DNA of 18,833 bases from Acetomicrobium sp. UBA3949 (lineage in GTDB: Bacteria; Synergistota; Synergistia; Synergistales; Acetomicrobiaceae): positions 1 through 18,833 of the forward strand of contig DGDP01000008.1 of NCBI GenBank assembly GCA_002385485.1. Direction: 5' to 3'. Within the stretch, counting starts at the first letter, position 1. Each line of letters begins with the position of its first letter. The notes beneath the pieces were generated by a model. The model had not been told where the DNA came from, searched no databases, and saw nothing but the letters and a program-made list of their open reading frames with translations. Of the stretch, positions 1 to 6,366 are shown in pieces. The position numbers and the translations under genes are program-made.

Positions 1-10
1 TTTTTTTGTC

Positions 11-31
11 CAAATTTAGGAGCGTCGGCCT
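11..31 (+). repeat. Left copy of flanking direct repeat, candidate attL core
   Basis: The repeat begins CAAATTTAGGAGCG and continues T-CGG-C-CT. The right copy at 7344-7364 has the same first 14 bases and differs at two positions in the last seven. The copies are 7333 bp apart in the same orientation, and the right copy lies just upstream of the integrase start. This fits attachment-site cores, but true cores are normally identical, so an arm-type recombinase site is possible. Confidence 0.45.
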
Positions 32-78
32 GTTTTCCTACTGTGCTCTGCTAGCTCCAGAAATTGCCTTTATTTGTG

Positions 79-89
79 AACTGCAAGGC
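79..89 (+). repeat. Left copy of 11-bp inverted repeat, candidate recombinase arm site
   Basis: AACTGCAAGGC at 79-89 is the exact reverse complement of 7321-7331. Both lie just inside the candidate attachment cores and point in opposite directions. An 11-base match between two short terminal segments is unlikely by chance. It could be an integrase or excisionase arm site. The rest of positions 32-141 shows no gene. Confidence 0.35.
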
Positions 90-141
90 TTCCCTCCTTT
101 CAGTTTTTATAAGCTTTTTTGTCGTTCATGACTAAAATCAA

Positions 142-1275
142 TTACCTGTGCCAATCCATGCTTTCCGCCTCCTTTGGACGTGTTTTCCATTTCCACCCAG
201 TGATCCTCTCGTAGGCTGCCCTCACGTCTCGTGCAAACGTGCCTTTATTAGTGTATTTGCACTCGGGATGTCTCGCATTCCATTTATGCATTTTCTTTGT
301 CCACGATCCTGATTCTTTCACACCAAAGACAGCCAAATCAATATGTTTATCAGTAAGCTCTCTCACCTTTGTTTTGCCTGTAGCCATTTTTAAAAGAGCT
401 TTTCTTTCTCTAAAATAAAGTTCTTGCACCTCTTTACCTGTAAGATATGGCGAAAGTTCAAGTATGATTTTCAATGCTCTACTTGTTTGTCTAAAAGTTA
501 TAGTTCCTATGCTTACCGGGCGTACCTCTCCAGTAAGAATGAAATGCACGGCCCAAGCTTCTGGCCAAAAATCTTTAAAGCTTCCGGCCAAGCGTTTTAA
601 TTGGCCCAAAATGCCATCCTTGTTTATCGGTATAGCTCCCATGTGTTTTTTCCCAGGCACAATGTAATTAAGTGTATAACCACTAGTTTTATCTACATAC
701 AAAAACCAATTTTGGCCTTCTTCTATGGCGTTCAATATCTGTTTTACTTTCTCTGAAATTCTTGATTCTAACCCCTCACCTGCGGTTACAGCAATTGATA
801 TCGAAAGTGTGTGTGATTCCCTTGCCTTCTGTGCTTTAATCCACTCCGGCACTTCTTCGGGTAATAGCAACTTTCCCCCCAAAACCTCATCACGGAACTT
901 CTGAACGTCTTCGTCACGATTGACCAATGTGGCAATAATATCCGTCAATGCCTCGAACCGCCTGTTAGGTTTTATTTCGACCGGGGGCGAGTCTTTACCC
1001 TGTTTTTTTGGAGCAGGAAGCTTGGGACTTGACGAAAAAGCTTCGTAATCTTCCATCAATTCTTGTATCTGTTCTTTAAGGTATTCCAGCCCCTCTCCAG
1101 TCTCCAATTCCTCTTCTTGATTGGCGATATCTATATAGCCTCTCTCAATTACACGTTTCCATACTGCATCTGGTATTTTTTGATCCAATGCTTTTTGCAG
1201 CTGCTTACGCCAACCTTGTAGAGTCTTGGGTGTCAACTTAGAGCCATCCTTTCTTGGTTTTACTAATACTATCAT
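142..1275 (-). CDS. Unknown element protein, 377 residues
   Basis: I do not recognise this protein. It is mostly polar and charged, with no signal peptide or membrane segment. An acidic stretch lies near residues 50-75, a proline/lysine-rich linker near 85-105, a mixed alpha/beta core in the middle, and a basic aromatic C-terminal part near 315-365 (WTKKMHKWNARHPECKY and following) that resembles a small nucleic-acid-binding domain. It is the only gene transcribed toward the left end and stands divergent from the HTH gene. The ATG at 1275 has no Shine-Dalgarno sequence, and a promoter-like -35/-10 pair (1294-1266 on this strand) overlaps it. The true start may therefore be the TTG at 1236, which has AAAGGA ten bases upstream. 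Function is unknown. It could act in satellite control or helper interference, but nothing in the sequence shows this. Confidence 0.75.
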   Translation of the reverse strand: MIVLVKPRKDGSKLTPKTLQGWRKQLQKALDQKIPDAVWKRVIERGYIDIANQEEELETGEGLEYLKEQIQELMEDYEAFSSSPKLPAPKKQGKDSPPVEIKPNRRFEALTDIIATLVNRDEDVQKFRDEVLGGKLLLPEEVPEWIKAQKARESHTLSISIAVTAGEGLESRISEKVKQILNAIEEGQNWFLYVDKTSGYTLNYIVPGKKHMGAIPINKDGILGQLKRLAGSFKDFWPEAWAVHFILTGEVRPVSIGTITFRQTSRALKIILELSPYLTGKEVQELYFRERKALLKMATGKTKVRELTDKHIDLAVFGVKESGSWTKKMHKWNARHPECKYTNKGTFARDVRAAYERITGWKWKTRPKEAESMDWHR

Positions 1276-1306
1276 ATAAGCATGTACAAATCAATATAAA
1301 GATTTG
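1266..1306. promoter_or_regulatory. Divergent switch region with operator-like inverted repeat
   Basis: The 46-bp gap between the leftward unknown gene and the HTH gene contains CAAATC (1287-1292) and GATTTG (1301-1306) in inverted orientation with an 8-base spacer. On the minus strand, TTGATT (1294-1289) and TAGTAT (1271-1266) are 17 bases apart, a good sigma-70-type promoter. On the plus strand, TATAAA (1295-1300) lies inside the spacer and could be a -10 box, with only a weak -35. The inverted repeat would cover both promoters, as expected for an operator of the adjacent HTH protein. Binding is inferred. Confidence 0.4.
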
Positions 1307-1321
1307 AGGGAGGTGACTAAC

Positions 1322-1546
1322 ATGAGAAAAAACGTGACGGTTTTTGAAATAGCCATGAATTATAAAGGCATTAGCGGTGCACAGATTGCAAGAACTTTGG
1401 GGGTTGGCGAAGCTGCTGTTTCTCATTGGAAACATGGACGTTTTTACGTTCCTAAAAAACACCAACATCGTGTAGCTGAGCTTTTGGGTGTGTCCGTAGA
1501 TGAGCTTTTCGATGAACGTGGCGTACCTAAAGTTGTCGAGGGGTAA
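1322..1546 (+). CDS. Small Cro/CI-type (XRE) HTH regulator
   Basis: This 74-residue protein is almost entirely one helix-turn-helix domain: KGISGAQIARTLGVGEAAVSHWKHGR at about residues 15-40, written here as two overlapping halves, GISGAQIARTLGVGEAAVSH and HWKHGR. It is followed by a conserved XRE-type third region ending in LLGVSVDELF. I chose the ATG at 1322 because GAGGTGA lies at the right distance, whereas an in-frame TTG at 1304 has no ribosome site. It lacks the long C-terminal effector or dimerisation domain of an SOS-cleavable CI repressor, so it is more Cro-like or an Stl-like controller. It stands first in the rightward replication operon and divergent from the left-end gene, next to an inverted repeat that could be its operator. 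The regulatory target is inferred from position. Confidence 0.75.
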   Translation: MRKNVTVFEIAMNYKGISGAQIARTLGVGEAAVSHWKHGRFYVPKKHQHRVAELLGVSVDELFDERGVPKVVEG

Positions 1547-1554
1547 AAAATTAA

Positions 1555-1575
1555 GGCCCTCACAGGGAGAGGGCC
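1555..1575. other. Hairpin between HTH gene and next gene
   Basis: GGCCCTC (1555-1561) pairs perfectly with GAGGGCC (1569-1575) across a 7-base loop. On the minus strand the stem is followed by TTAATTTTTT, so it would work as a terminator for leftward antisense transcription. On the plus strand there is no T run, so it is more likely an mRNA processing or attenuation structure ahead of the gene at 1611. Confidence 0.45.
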
Positions 1576-1610
1576 ACAGCAAAAACATCCATTTACGAGG
1601 TGAGTATAGC

Positions 1611-1952
1611 ATGGAAACGTTAACAAAGAGTATACCTGTACAAGTGCGGTTTAAAGATCGTTTTGTGACCATTGGCCAAATTGAAGGCAACACCTTTAAA
1701 CGATCCTGCCGAAGTGATCAACTTTACAGGGCCATGGGCGGATCGCTCGGCGTGGACGATGCAGTCATGAAAGAACTTGAAAAAAACAACGTTAAAAAGC
1801 TTAAGGTCACAGTGAAAGATTGGAATGCAACGTATTGCATAGACTTTCAGAAATTTAAAAGGCTTGCAAAGCCAAGGCAGTTTTATGGTGAGATCCGCTG
1901 GCATCTTCCCTTCAATGGTTATTGGAGCAAAGAAGAATCAGCAGAGGATTGA
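1611..1952 (+). CDS. Unknown small element protein, 113 residues
   Basis: I do not recognise a family. The product is basic and soluble, with a beta-rich N-terminal half (residues about 5-45) and a lysine-rich stretch near 55-70 (KELEKNNVKKLKVTVKDW), and ends in an acidic tail. The ATG at 1611 follows a GAGGTGAG ribosome site at good spacing, whereas the longer open frame upstream overlaps the HTH gene and has no ribosome site. Its stop lies 12 bases before the PrimPol start, so it belongs to the replication operon. By position it could be an accessory replication factor, such as a DNA-binding or primer-handling partner, but no motif confirms that. Confidence 0.7.
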   Translation: METLTKSIPVQVRFKDRFVTIGQIEGNTFKRSCRSDQLYRAMGGSLGVDDAVMKELEKNNVKKLKVTVKDWNATYCIDFQKFKRLAKPRQFYGEIRWHLPFNGYWSKEESAED

Positions 1953-1963
1953 AAGCCGAGGTG

Positions 1964-2764
1964 ATGGGATTGGCCGGTAATGTCCTTAAATCGGATGCAT
2001 TGTCGCACGTTCCGGCACAAATGAAGGCCAAAAGGAATTGGGTGCCTCGTGACGGCAAGAGGCCCTTCGGGAAATCAAACGATCCCGCAACATGGATGGC
2101 CTTTGAGGAGGCCATAAAAAGAGGCAGGGGCAACGTTGCCTTTGCCCTCGACGGGGACGGCCTCGTTGCATTGGATTTAGACGATTGCATCGACAGCGGA
2201 AGGCTTCATCCGAATGCCCAAAAGATTATTGACCTGTGTCAATCTTACACTGAAATTAGCCTCTCCGGCCGTGGTCTTCATATATTCGGTTACGCCAAGC
2301 TGCCGTTTATGGGACGAAAAAAAGGAGTGTTGGAGGTATACGGGGCCAATCGTTTCATCGCAGTTACCGGAAATATCTTTGAGGACATGCACAAATTGAG
2401 AGACATCCAAGCAGGTGTAGACATTCTGATTAAGCGATTCTTCACGGAAAGAAAACAACCCGTCATGCTAAGGCCAAGGTCAATGATCGACCTGGACGAC
2501 AAGGCCTTGCTGGAGCGTATTGCCCAAAGTAAGCAAGGCGACAAGTTCCTAAAACTTTGGCAAGGTGACACGTCGGGCTACCCAAGCCACAGCGAGGCTG
2601 ACATGGCTTTGTGCCGTATTTTGGCTTTCTGGACCGGTGGAGACGGATCAAGGATAGATTCCCTTTTTCGTCAAAGCGGTTTGATGCGGGCCAAGTGGGA
2701 CAGACGCCTTGGGGCGGGGTATACATACGGTACTTGGACGATAGAAAGGGCCTGCCATGATTGA
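1964..2764 (+). CDS. NrS-1-type primase-polymerase (PrimPol)
   Basis: The product, about 266 residues, is an archaeo-eukaryotic-type primase that would make primers for element replication. The three catalytic motifs are visible: DLDD at residues 71-74 (metal-binding DxD), SGRGLHIF at 101-108 with H106, and VLEVY with E124 followed by ANRFIAVTG. The C-terminal half carries the block seen in phage NrS-1 polymerase-like proteins, with YPSHSEADMALC, LAFWTGGD and LFRQSGLM. The start is uncertain. The frame is open from a TTG at 1922, but only 1961 (GTG) and 1964 (ATG) have an AGAGGA upstream, at a long spacing. The end overlaps the helicase gene by 8 bases, which indicates translational coupling. 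At this length it probably lacks an extra helicase domain, which the next gene supplies. Confidence 0.85.
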   Translation: MGLAGNVLKSDALSHVPAQMKAKRNWVPRDGKRPFGKSNDPATWMAFEEAIKRGRGNVAFALDGDGLVALDLDDCIDSGRLHPNAQKIIDLCQSYTEISLSGRGLHIFGYAKLPFMGRKKGVLEVYGANRFIAVTGNIFEDMHKLRDIQAGVDILIKRFFTERKQPVMLRPRSMIDLDDKALLERIAQSKQGDKFLKLWQGDTSGYPSHSEADMALCRILAFWTGGDGSRIDSLFRQSGLMRAKWDRRLGAGYTYGTWTIERACHD

Positions 2765-4109
2765 TAATGCCTTATCTACATGGGACAAGCTGGATATCGA
2801 CACACAAAAAGCAAATGAAGGCAACAAAATCATCGTCGTAGACAAGTTTTATCCAAGACCTTTCACAGAACTGCTCATGGCAAGATACGCCTTTTGGTGG
2901 GCGGGGGCTAGGGAACCACTCCTTTGGTTTGATTCCAACTCGGGATTGTGGAGAGAAGACGGCCAAGGGCTTGTTGAGTCAAAGCTTAGGACATCTTTAG
3001 ATGCACTCCCTGACGTACAAAAGAAGCGTTACGTTATAGATGAGATAGTCGCCGATGTAAAGGGGTGCTCGTGGAAAGGGCAGCCTCTTCCGGAACCTGA
3101 CGTTAACCTTATACCATGTGCTAACGGAGTTTACGATTTAAACACAAAACAACTACGCAATTATCGGCATGATGATTATTTTACATGGAAATTGCCATGG
3201 GATTACAACCCTGATGCAATAAGCGAGCTGGTTATCCCTTTACTTGAAAGCTTTTTACCTAAAGAAGAGACTATAACGCTGTATGAACTTATAGCTTATT
3301 GCCTCTACAGGGCTTATCCTTACCAAAAGCTGTTTATGTTATATGGCCGAGGTTTAAACGGTAAGTCTCTTTTTGCAAAAATACTTGAGACGCTCTTAGG
3401 GATAGATAATGTATCACACACTTCGATGGGGGAGATTCAAAAAAGTAGGTTCGCAGCAAGTGAGCTTTATCAAAAATTTGCCAACATTTGCGGAGAGCTT
3501 GAGTACGACGAGATTAAAGATACCAGACTATTAAAGCAACTCTGTGGTGGCGATACCATACAAGCTGACAGAAAGTTTAGAAGCCCCATATATTTCAAGA
3601 ACCATGCTAAGCTCATATTTCTTACGAATGAGGTGCCAATGTCAAGGGATACGACAGAAGCCTTTTATCGCAGGCTGTTTCTTATTGAGTTTCCCAAGAA
3701 GTTCAAGGAAAACCCACGCCTTGAAGTGGAGTTGGCTAATGCTGACAATGTGGAATATGAGGCATTGCTTTACGTAACGATAAAGCAGTTGGAGAAATTG
3801 ATGGAGAATAACTTTATATTTACACACCACAAAAATGTAGACGAGACGAGGGAACTTTATTTAAAGCTGTCATCTCCGCTACAAACGTTCATTGAAGAGA
3901 ATTGCGAAATTACACGGATGCAAAATGATTACATCTTTAAATTCGAGTTCAAGGAAAAGTTCGCACAATGGCTGCAGAATAAAGGAAGGACTGCATACAC
4001 AGCAGAAAGAATAAACTCTGAGATGGAAAGGCTCGGTTTCGAGAGCGGGCAAAAAGGTGAAAATAAATGGCGAAGTTGGGTTGGTTTAACGTGGAAAAGT
4101 GCACAGTAA
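2757..4109 (+). CDS. SF3 replicative helicase (D5/P4-type phage or satellite helicase)
   Basis: This 450-residue protein is a superfamily 3 DNA helicase that would unwind the element origin. The N-terminal part has the D5-type signature around residues 117-133 (NLIPCANGVYDLNTKQL). The Walker A loop is GRGLNGKS at 197-204, the Walker B region includes ANICGELE at 242-249, motif C is KLIFLTNEVP at 285-294, and the arginine-finger region is FYRRLFLIEFP at 303-313. The remaining C-terminal segment (about 370-450) is of the winged-helix type often seen in P4-like primases. It overlaps the PrimPol gene by 8 bases. Together the two proteins split the primase and helicase functions that SaPI Pri-Rep or P4 alpha proteins carry. 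The candidate origin begins at its stop codon. Confidence 0.92.
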   Translation: MIDNALSTWDKLDIDTQKANEGNKIIVVDKFYPRPFTELLMARYAFWWAGAREPLLWFDSNSGLWREDGQGLVESKLRTSLDALPDVQKKRYVIDEIVADVKGCSWKGQPLPEPDVNLIPCANGVYDLNTKQLRNYRHDDYFTWKLPWDYNPDAISELVIPLLESFLPKEETITLYELIAYCLYRAYPYQKLFMLYGRGLNGKSLFAKILETLLGIDNVSHTSMGEIQKSRFAASELYQKFANICGELEYDEIKDTRLLKQLCGGDTIQADRKFRSPIYFKNHAKLIFLTNEVPMSRDTTEAFYRRLFLIEFPKKFKENPRLEVELANADNVEYEALLYVTIKQLEKLMENNFIFTHHKNVDETRELYLKLSSPLQTFIEENCEITRMQNDYIFKFEFKEKFAQWLQNKGRTAYTAERINSEMERLGFESGQKGENKWRSWVGLTWKSAQ

Positions 4110-4200
4110 CAGAAGTAACAGAAATAACACAGTTTTACAACCGATATATACTAAGAAAACATTAATTATAAAAGGGCGTTATTTCTGTTACCTTTGTTAC
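4106..4200. other. Candidate replication origin: inverted iterons flanking AT-rich core
   Basis: Two 23-base arms (4106-4128 and 4178-4200) are inverted repeats matching at 21 of 23 positions. Each arm is itself made of tandem 9-mers: GTAACAGAA, GTAACAGAA and a degenerate ATAACACAG on the left, and GTAACAAAG, GTAACAGAA, ATAACGCCC read on the other strand on the right. The 49-base interval is AT-rich and includes GTTTT and AAAAC as a further inverted pair. The left arm includes the helicase stop codon. SaPI origins have this plan: short iterons on both sides of an AT-rich melting region immediately downstream of rep. A large 3'-end hairpin is the alternative, but no T run follows and the 9-base periodicity favours protein-binding iterons. 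Confidence 0.6.
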
Positions 4201-4255
4201 CTCGCCTTAGTGAGTGCAAGTGTGTAAGTTATGATTTTTAAAGGAGGCTTTCGAG

Positions 4256-4417
4256 TTGTGTGTTAAACGAACTGCAAAGGATGATGACCAAGATATTGTA
4301 TGTCCCAAATGCGGGACGTATCTGGGGCCAAAGCAACCATTGCCACACAGCTTGACCAGGTGCATTAAGTGCAAGCTGTGGGTGAACAACGAGGGCAAAG
4401 GGCACCAATGGAGGTAG
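4256..4417 (+). CDS. Small zinc-ribbon protein, 53 residues, TTG start
   Basis: An open frame begins with TTG at 4256, exactly 8 bases after a perfect AGGAGG (4242-4247). It encodes a basic 53-residue protein with two CxxC knuckles, CPKC at residues 16-19 and CIKC at 36-39, a typical treble-clef or zinc-ribbon spacing. Its tail is KLWVNNEGKGHQWR. It lies between the candidate origin and the small-terminase genes. Small zinc ribbons in phages and satellites often bind DNA or modify host transcription. No specific function can be assigned. The strong ribosome site and the paired cysteines make a chance open frame unlikely. Confidence 0.65.
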   Translation: MCVKRTAKDDDQDIVCPKCGTYLGPKQPLPHSLTRCIKCKLWVNNEGKGHQWR

Positions 4418-4527
4418 CGGGTCCTTCCAGCACTTAAAAGCCTTGCGATGCTTGCGACCCCCGATTTTTGCCTAGGTGTGAACGAAAAAATTTGTAGTTT
4501 CAAGTTTCTCACGGGGAGGGGTAAAAG

Positions 4528-5025
4528 ATGAAAAACCGAATAGTAAACGCCAAAACCTTGGCCGAGGTGCTTGGTATAACAGAGCAATACGTTAATAAGC
4601 TCGCCAAGATCGGAGTACTTGAAAAACACGGACGTGGGAAGTTTCCTTTGGAGTCAAATATCACCAAGTTTGTGGAATATCAAAAGGCGAGCGAAGGTCC
4701 TAAAACTCAAAATTGGAAGGAATCCTATTGGCAAGAGAAGGCCAAACACGAGCGGGCCTTAAGACAAATTGCAGAAATTAAGGTTGGCGAAGCACAAGGC
4801 AAGCTTCATGAGGCATCAAGGATTGAGCACGTGATGACGAACATGCTCATTACGTTTAGAAACAAACTTTTGGGTGTGCCGTACAAAATTGCTAATGTGC
4901 TGGTAGGTGTCGAAACTGCCGATGAAGCGTTGCAGGCCCTCAGAAAGGAGATGTGCGAGGCCTTAGATGAACTAAAAAGCTATGATACGACCATGTTTGC
5001 CGGACAAGAGGAGGCGTTGGATTAA
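4528..5025 (+). CDS. Terminase small subunit, Nu1-like (first copy)
   Basis: This 165-residue protein resembles Nu1-type phage terminase small subunits, which bind the packaging site and hand DNA to the large terminase. Residues 6-32 form an HTH of the DNA-packaging type (AKTLAEVLGITEQYVNKLAK), with a wing-like GRGKFPL at 36-42. A long charged helix follows with the family pattern SYWQEKAKHERALRQIAEIK, then GKLHEA and a VMTNMLITFRNKLLGVP segment used for oligomerisation. The ribosome site is GGGGAGGGG. The stop overlaps the start of the next gene as TAATG. No large terminase is encoded, so if functional it must work with a helper phage's large subunit. Confidence 0.8.
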   Translation: MKNRIVNAKTLAEVLGITEQYVNKLAKIGVLEKHGRGKFPLESNITKFVEYQKASEGPKTQNWKESYWQEKAKHERALRQIAEIKVGEAQGKLHEASRIEHVMTNMLITFRNKLLGVPYKIANVLVGVETADEALQALRKEMCEALDELKSYDTTMFAGQEEALD

Positions 5026-5474
5026 TGACGGATAAAGAGGAAATGGCAAGGTTGTTGAATCTATCGCTTGAGGAGTTGGACGAGTTGACATTACAGGGGA
5101 TCATACACGAAGAAGAAGGAAGTTATCCGATAACGTCTAATGTTCAAGCTTACTTAAATTATCTAAAAACAGGAACTGATGACAAAGAGACAAAAGAAAA
5201 CTATTGGACGGAGAGGGCAAAACATGAGAAGGCCAAGCGAAAGTTGTCGGAGTTGAAGCTCAAAAAGTTGAGGGATCGCATGCATGATGCCAAAGATGTG
5301 AAACGTGTGATGACTGACATGCTCGAGCATTACAGGCAACGTGTGCTTGAGATTCCAAAGGCCGTTGCCCCAAAGATAATTGGAATTAAAAATCCCGGCG
5401 AGGTAGCTAATATATTGGACGAAGAGATCAGAGCTGTGTTAACGGAATTGAGCGAGTATCCCCCTAAGGAGTAA
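5025..5474 (+). CDS. Terminase small subunit-like paralogue (second copy)
   Basis: This 149-residue protein is clearly related to the preceding one. The shared core runs from NYWTERAKHEKAKRKLSELK through the MHDAKDVKRVMTDMLEHYRQ segment, matching SYWQEKAKHERALRQIAEIK and LHEASRIEHVMTNMLITFRN. The N-terminal HTH is divergent and more acidic (MARLLNLSLEELDELTLQG), so DNA recognition probably differs while the oligomerisation core is kept. Start and stop of the two genes overlap by one base. Two such genes in tandem without a large subunit are unusual. They could form a hetero-oligomer, recognise two packaging sites, or serve two helper phages, and one could instead poison a helper terminase. 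Confidence 0.75.
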   Translation: MTDKEEMARLLNLSLEELDELTLQGIIHEEEGSYPITSNVQAYLNYLKTGTDDKETKENYWTERAKHEKAKRKLSELKLKKLRDRMHDAKDVKRVMTDMLEHYRQRVLEIPKAVAPKIIGIKNPGEVANILDEEIRAVLTELSEYPPKE

Positions 5475-5478
5475 TGTG

Positions 5479-5913
5479 ATGACGGGCAAGCCTGTCAACA
5501 AAGACATTTTCCGAAAGGTGGAGCGGGTTTTATATGACTATCCATTATTGGCCCAGCGTCTAGCTGTTCTTGAGCAGTATCTCATTGCACGCTGCAACAT
5601 CTCGGAGGGTTACATAACCTTAGACAGTCACGGCATTGGATCTTCCATAGAAGAGCGGGTAATTTTGGCAAAGGAAAAAGACAAAGAATATCAAGCCTTG
5701 CTGCTTAAGATAGAGGCAGTTCGCAAGGCTTGCGAGATGTTGCCGGACGACCTGAAGCGGTTGGTAGAGATTTATTACTTTAAGAGAAAGTCCAGGTTTG
5801 CCGTGATGGAAGAGCTTGCCATTTCGGAAAGGAGTTTTTACAGGTTAAGAAAAAGAGCATTAGAGTATTGTGCTCATGTTATAGGAGAAAGGGCATTAAA
5901 CGCCATAGCCTAA
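5479..5913 (+). CDS. RinA/ArpU-like phage late transcription regulator
   Basis: The 144-residue product has the pattern of ArpU/RinA-type phage activators: an N-terminal helical region, an acidic middle (IEERVILAKEKDKEYQALLL), and a sigma-70 region-4-like HTH near the C-terminus around KRKSRFAVMEELAISERSFY. RinA-type activators turn on terS and morphogenesis operons in Gram-positive phages and in helper-satellite systems. I chose the ATG at 5479 because AAGGAG (5466-5471) is 7 bases upstream, whereas the GTG at 5476 would be too close. It is the last gene of the rightward operon, 4 bases after the second terminase-like gene, and is followed by a terminator. Assignment rests on size, the HTH and context, so a generic phage sigma-like factor remains possible. 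Confidence 0.7.
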   Translation: MTGKPVNKDIFRKVERVLYDYPLLAQRLAVLEQYLIARCNISEGYITLDSHGIGSSIEERVILAKEKDKEYQALLLKIEAVRKACEMLPDDLKRLVEIYYFKRKSRFAVMEELAISERSFYRLRKRALEYCAHVIGERALNAIA

Positions 5914-5973
5914 GTTGGCCCAAAATGGGCTTGTTTTCCTATAAGAATACCAATATACCTTTTGGTAAAACTT

Positions 5974-6007
5974 AAGGGCCTCCTGGAGGCTCCAAGAGGC
6001 CCTTTTT
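5974..6007 (+). terminator. Rho-independent terminator of the satellite operon
   Basis: AGGGCCTC (5975-5982) pairs with GAGGCCCT (5996-6003), and five T residues follow (6003-6007). It ends the rightward operon between converging genes. Upstream, GCCC (5918-5921) and GGGC (5927-5930) form a weaker stem followed by a T-rich stretch. An ACCAA/TTGGT inverted repeat lies at about 5950-5967. Confidence 0.85.
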
Positions 6008-6021
6008 GCAGGAATGGCTTG

Positions 6022-6324
6022 CTAAGCTTCTTCTACAGGCTCACCAGGAAAAGATTCTTCAAACTCCATTTCGTGTTCTGGCAGTTGCTCGTAAAGCTCC
6101 ATAGCCTCATCTTTAGAGAGCGGTTCTATGCTGTCCCTCTCGCCTTGCCATAAAGTAAGATGCACAGCAAAGAAACGCCCGTTTGGTGTCTTATAAAGGT
6201 AAGTATTCCGCCCGTTTCGCTCCATGTTATGCCCGTCCCAAAAACAATTGTGAGCTATTATTTGGGCCTTTTTAGTGTCGTACCTTACACCGCCTATGAC
6301 TGCTTTCATTTTTCCTGGTTCCAT
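6022..6324 (-). CDS. Small acidic protein of unknown function
   Basis: This 100-residue soluble protein has a beta-rich N-terminal part (MKAVIGGVRYDTKKAQIIAH, then NTYLYKTPNGRFFAVHLTLW) and a strongly acidic C-terminal third (LYEQLPEHEMEFEESFPGEP). The start at 6324 is well supported by a GGAGG 7-8 bases upstream in an A-rich leader. It is transcribed in the same direction as the integrase, which ends about 40 bases upstream. The fold and acidity suggest a small phage-type accessory protein. A DNA-mimic or inhibitor role is conceivable but not shown. I do not recognise a named family. Confidence 0.75.
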   Translation of the reverse strand: MEPGKMKAVIGGVRYDTKKAQIIAHNCFWDGHNMERNGRNTYLYKTPNGRFFAVHLTLWQGERDSIEPLSKDEAMELYEQLPEHEMEFEESFPGEPVEEA

Positions 6325-6366
6325 CTTTGCTTCCTCCTTTTATTTTTTTTTGATGCTTTATGTGCC

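Noticed and set aside
28..41. Match of 13 of 14 bases between 28-41 and 5928-5941 (GGC-TGTTTTCCTA)
   Set aside because: It is short and low in complexity, and the second copy lies inside the element near the operon end, so it does not fit attachment sites. Probably chance.
1238..1693. 151-codon leftward open frame opposite the HTH and following gene
   Set aside because: It lies antisense to two better-supported genes, has no recognisable domain, and would run through the GC-rich hairpin at 1555-1575.
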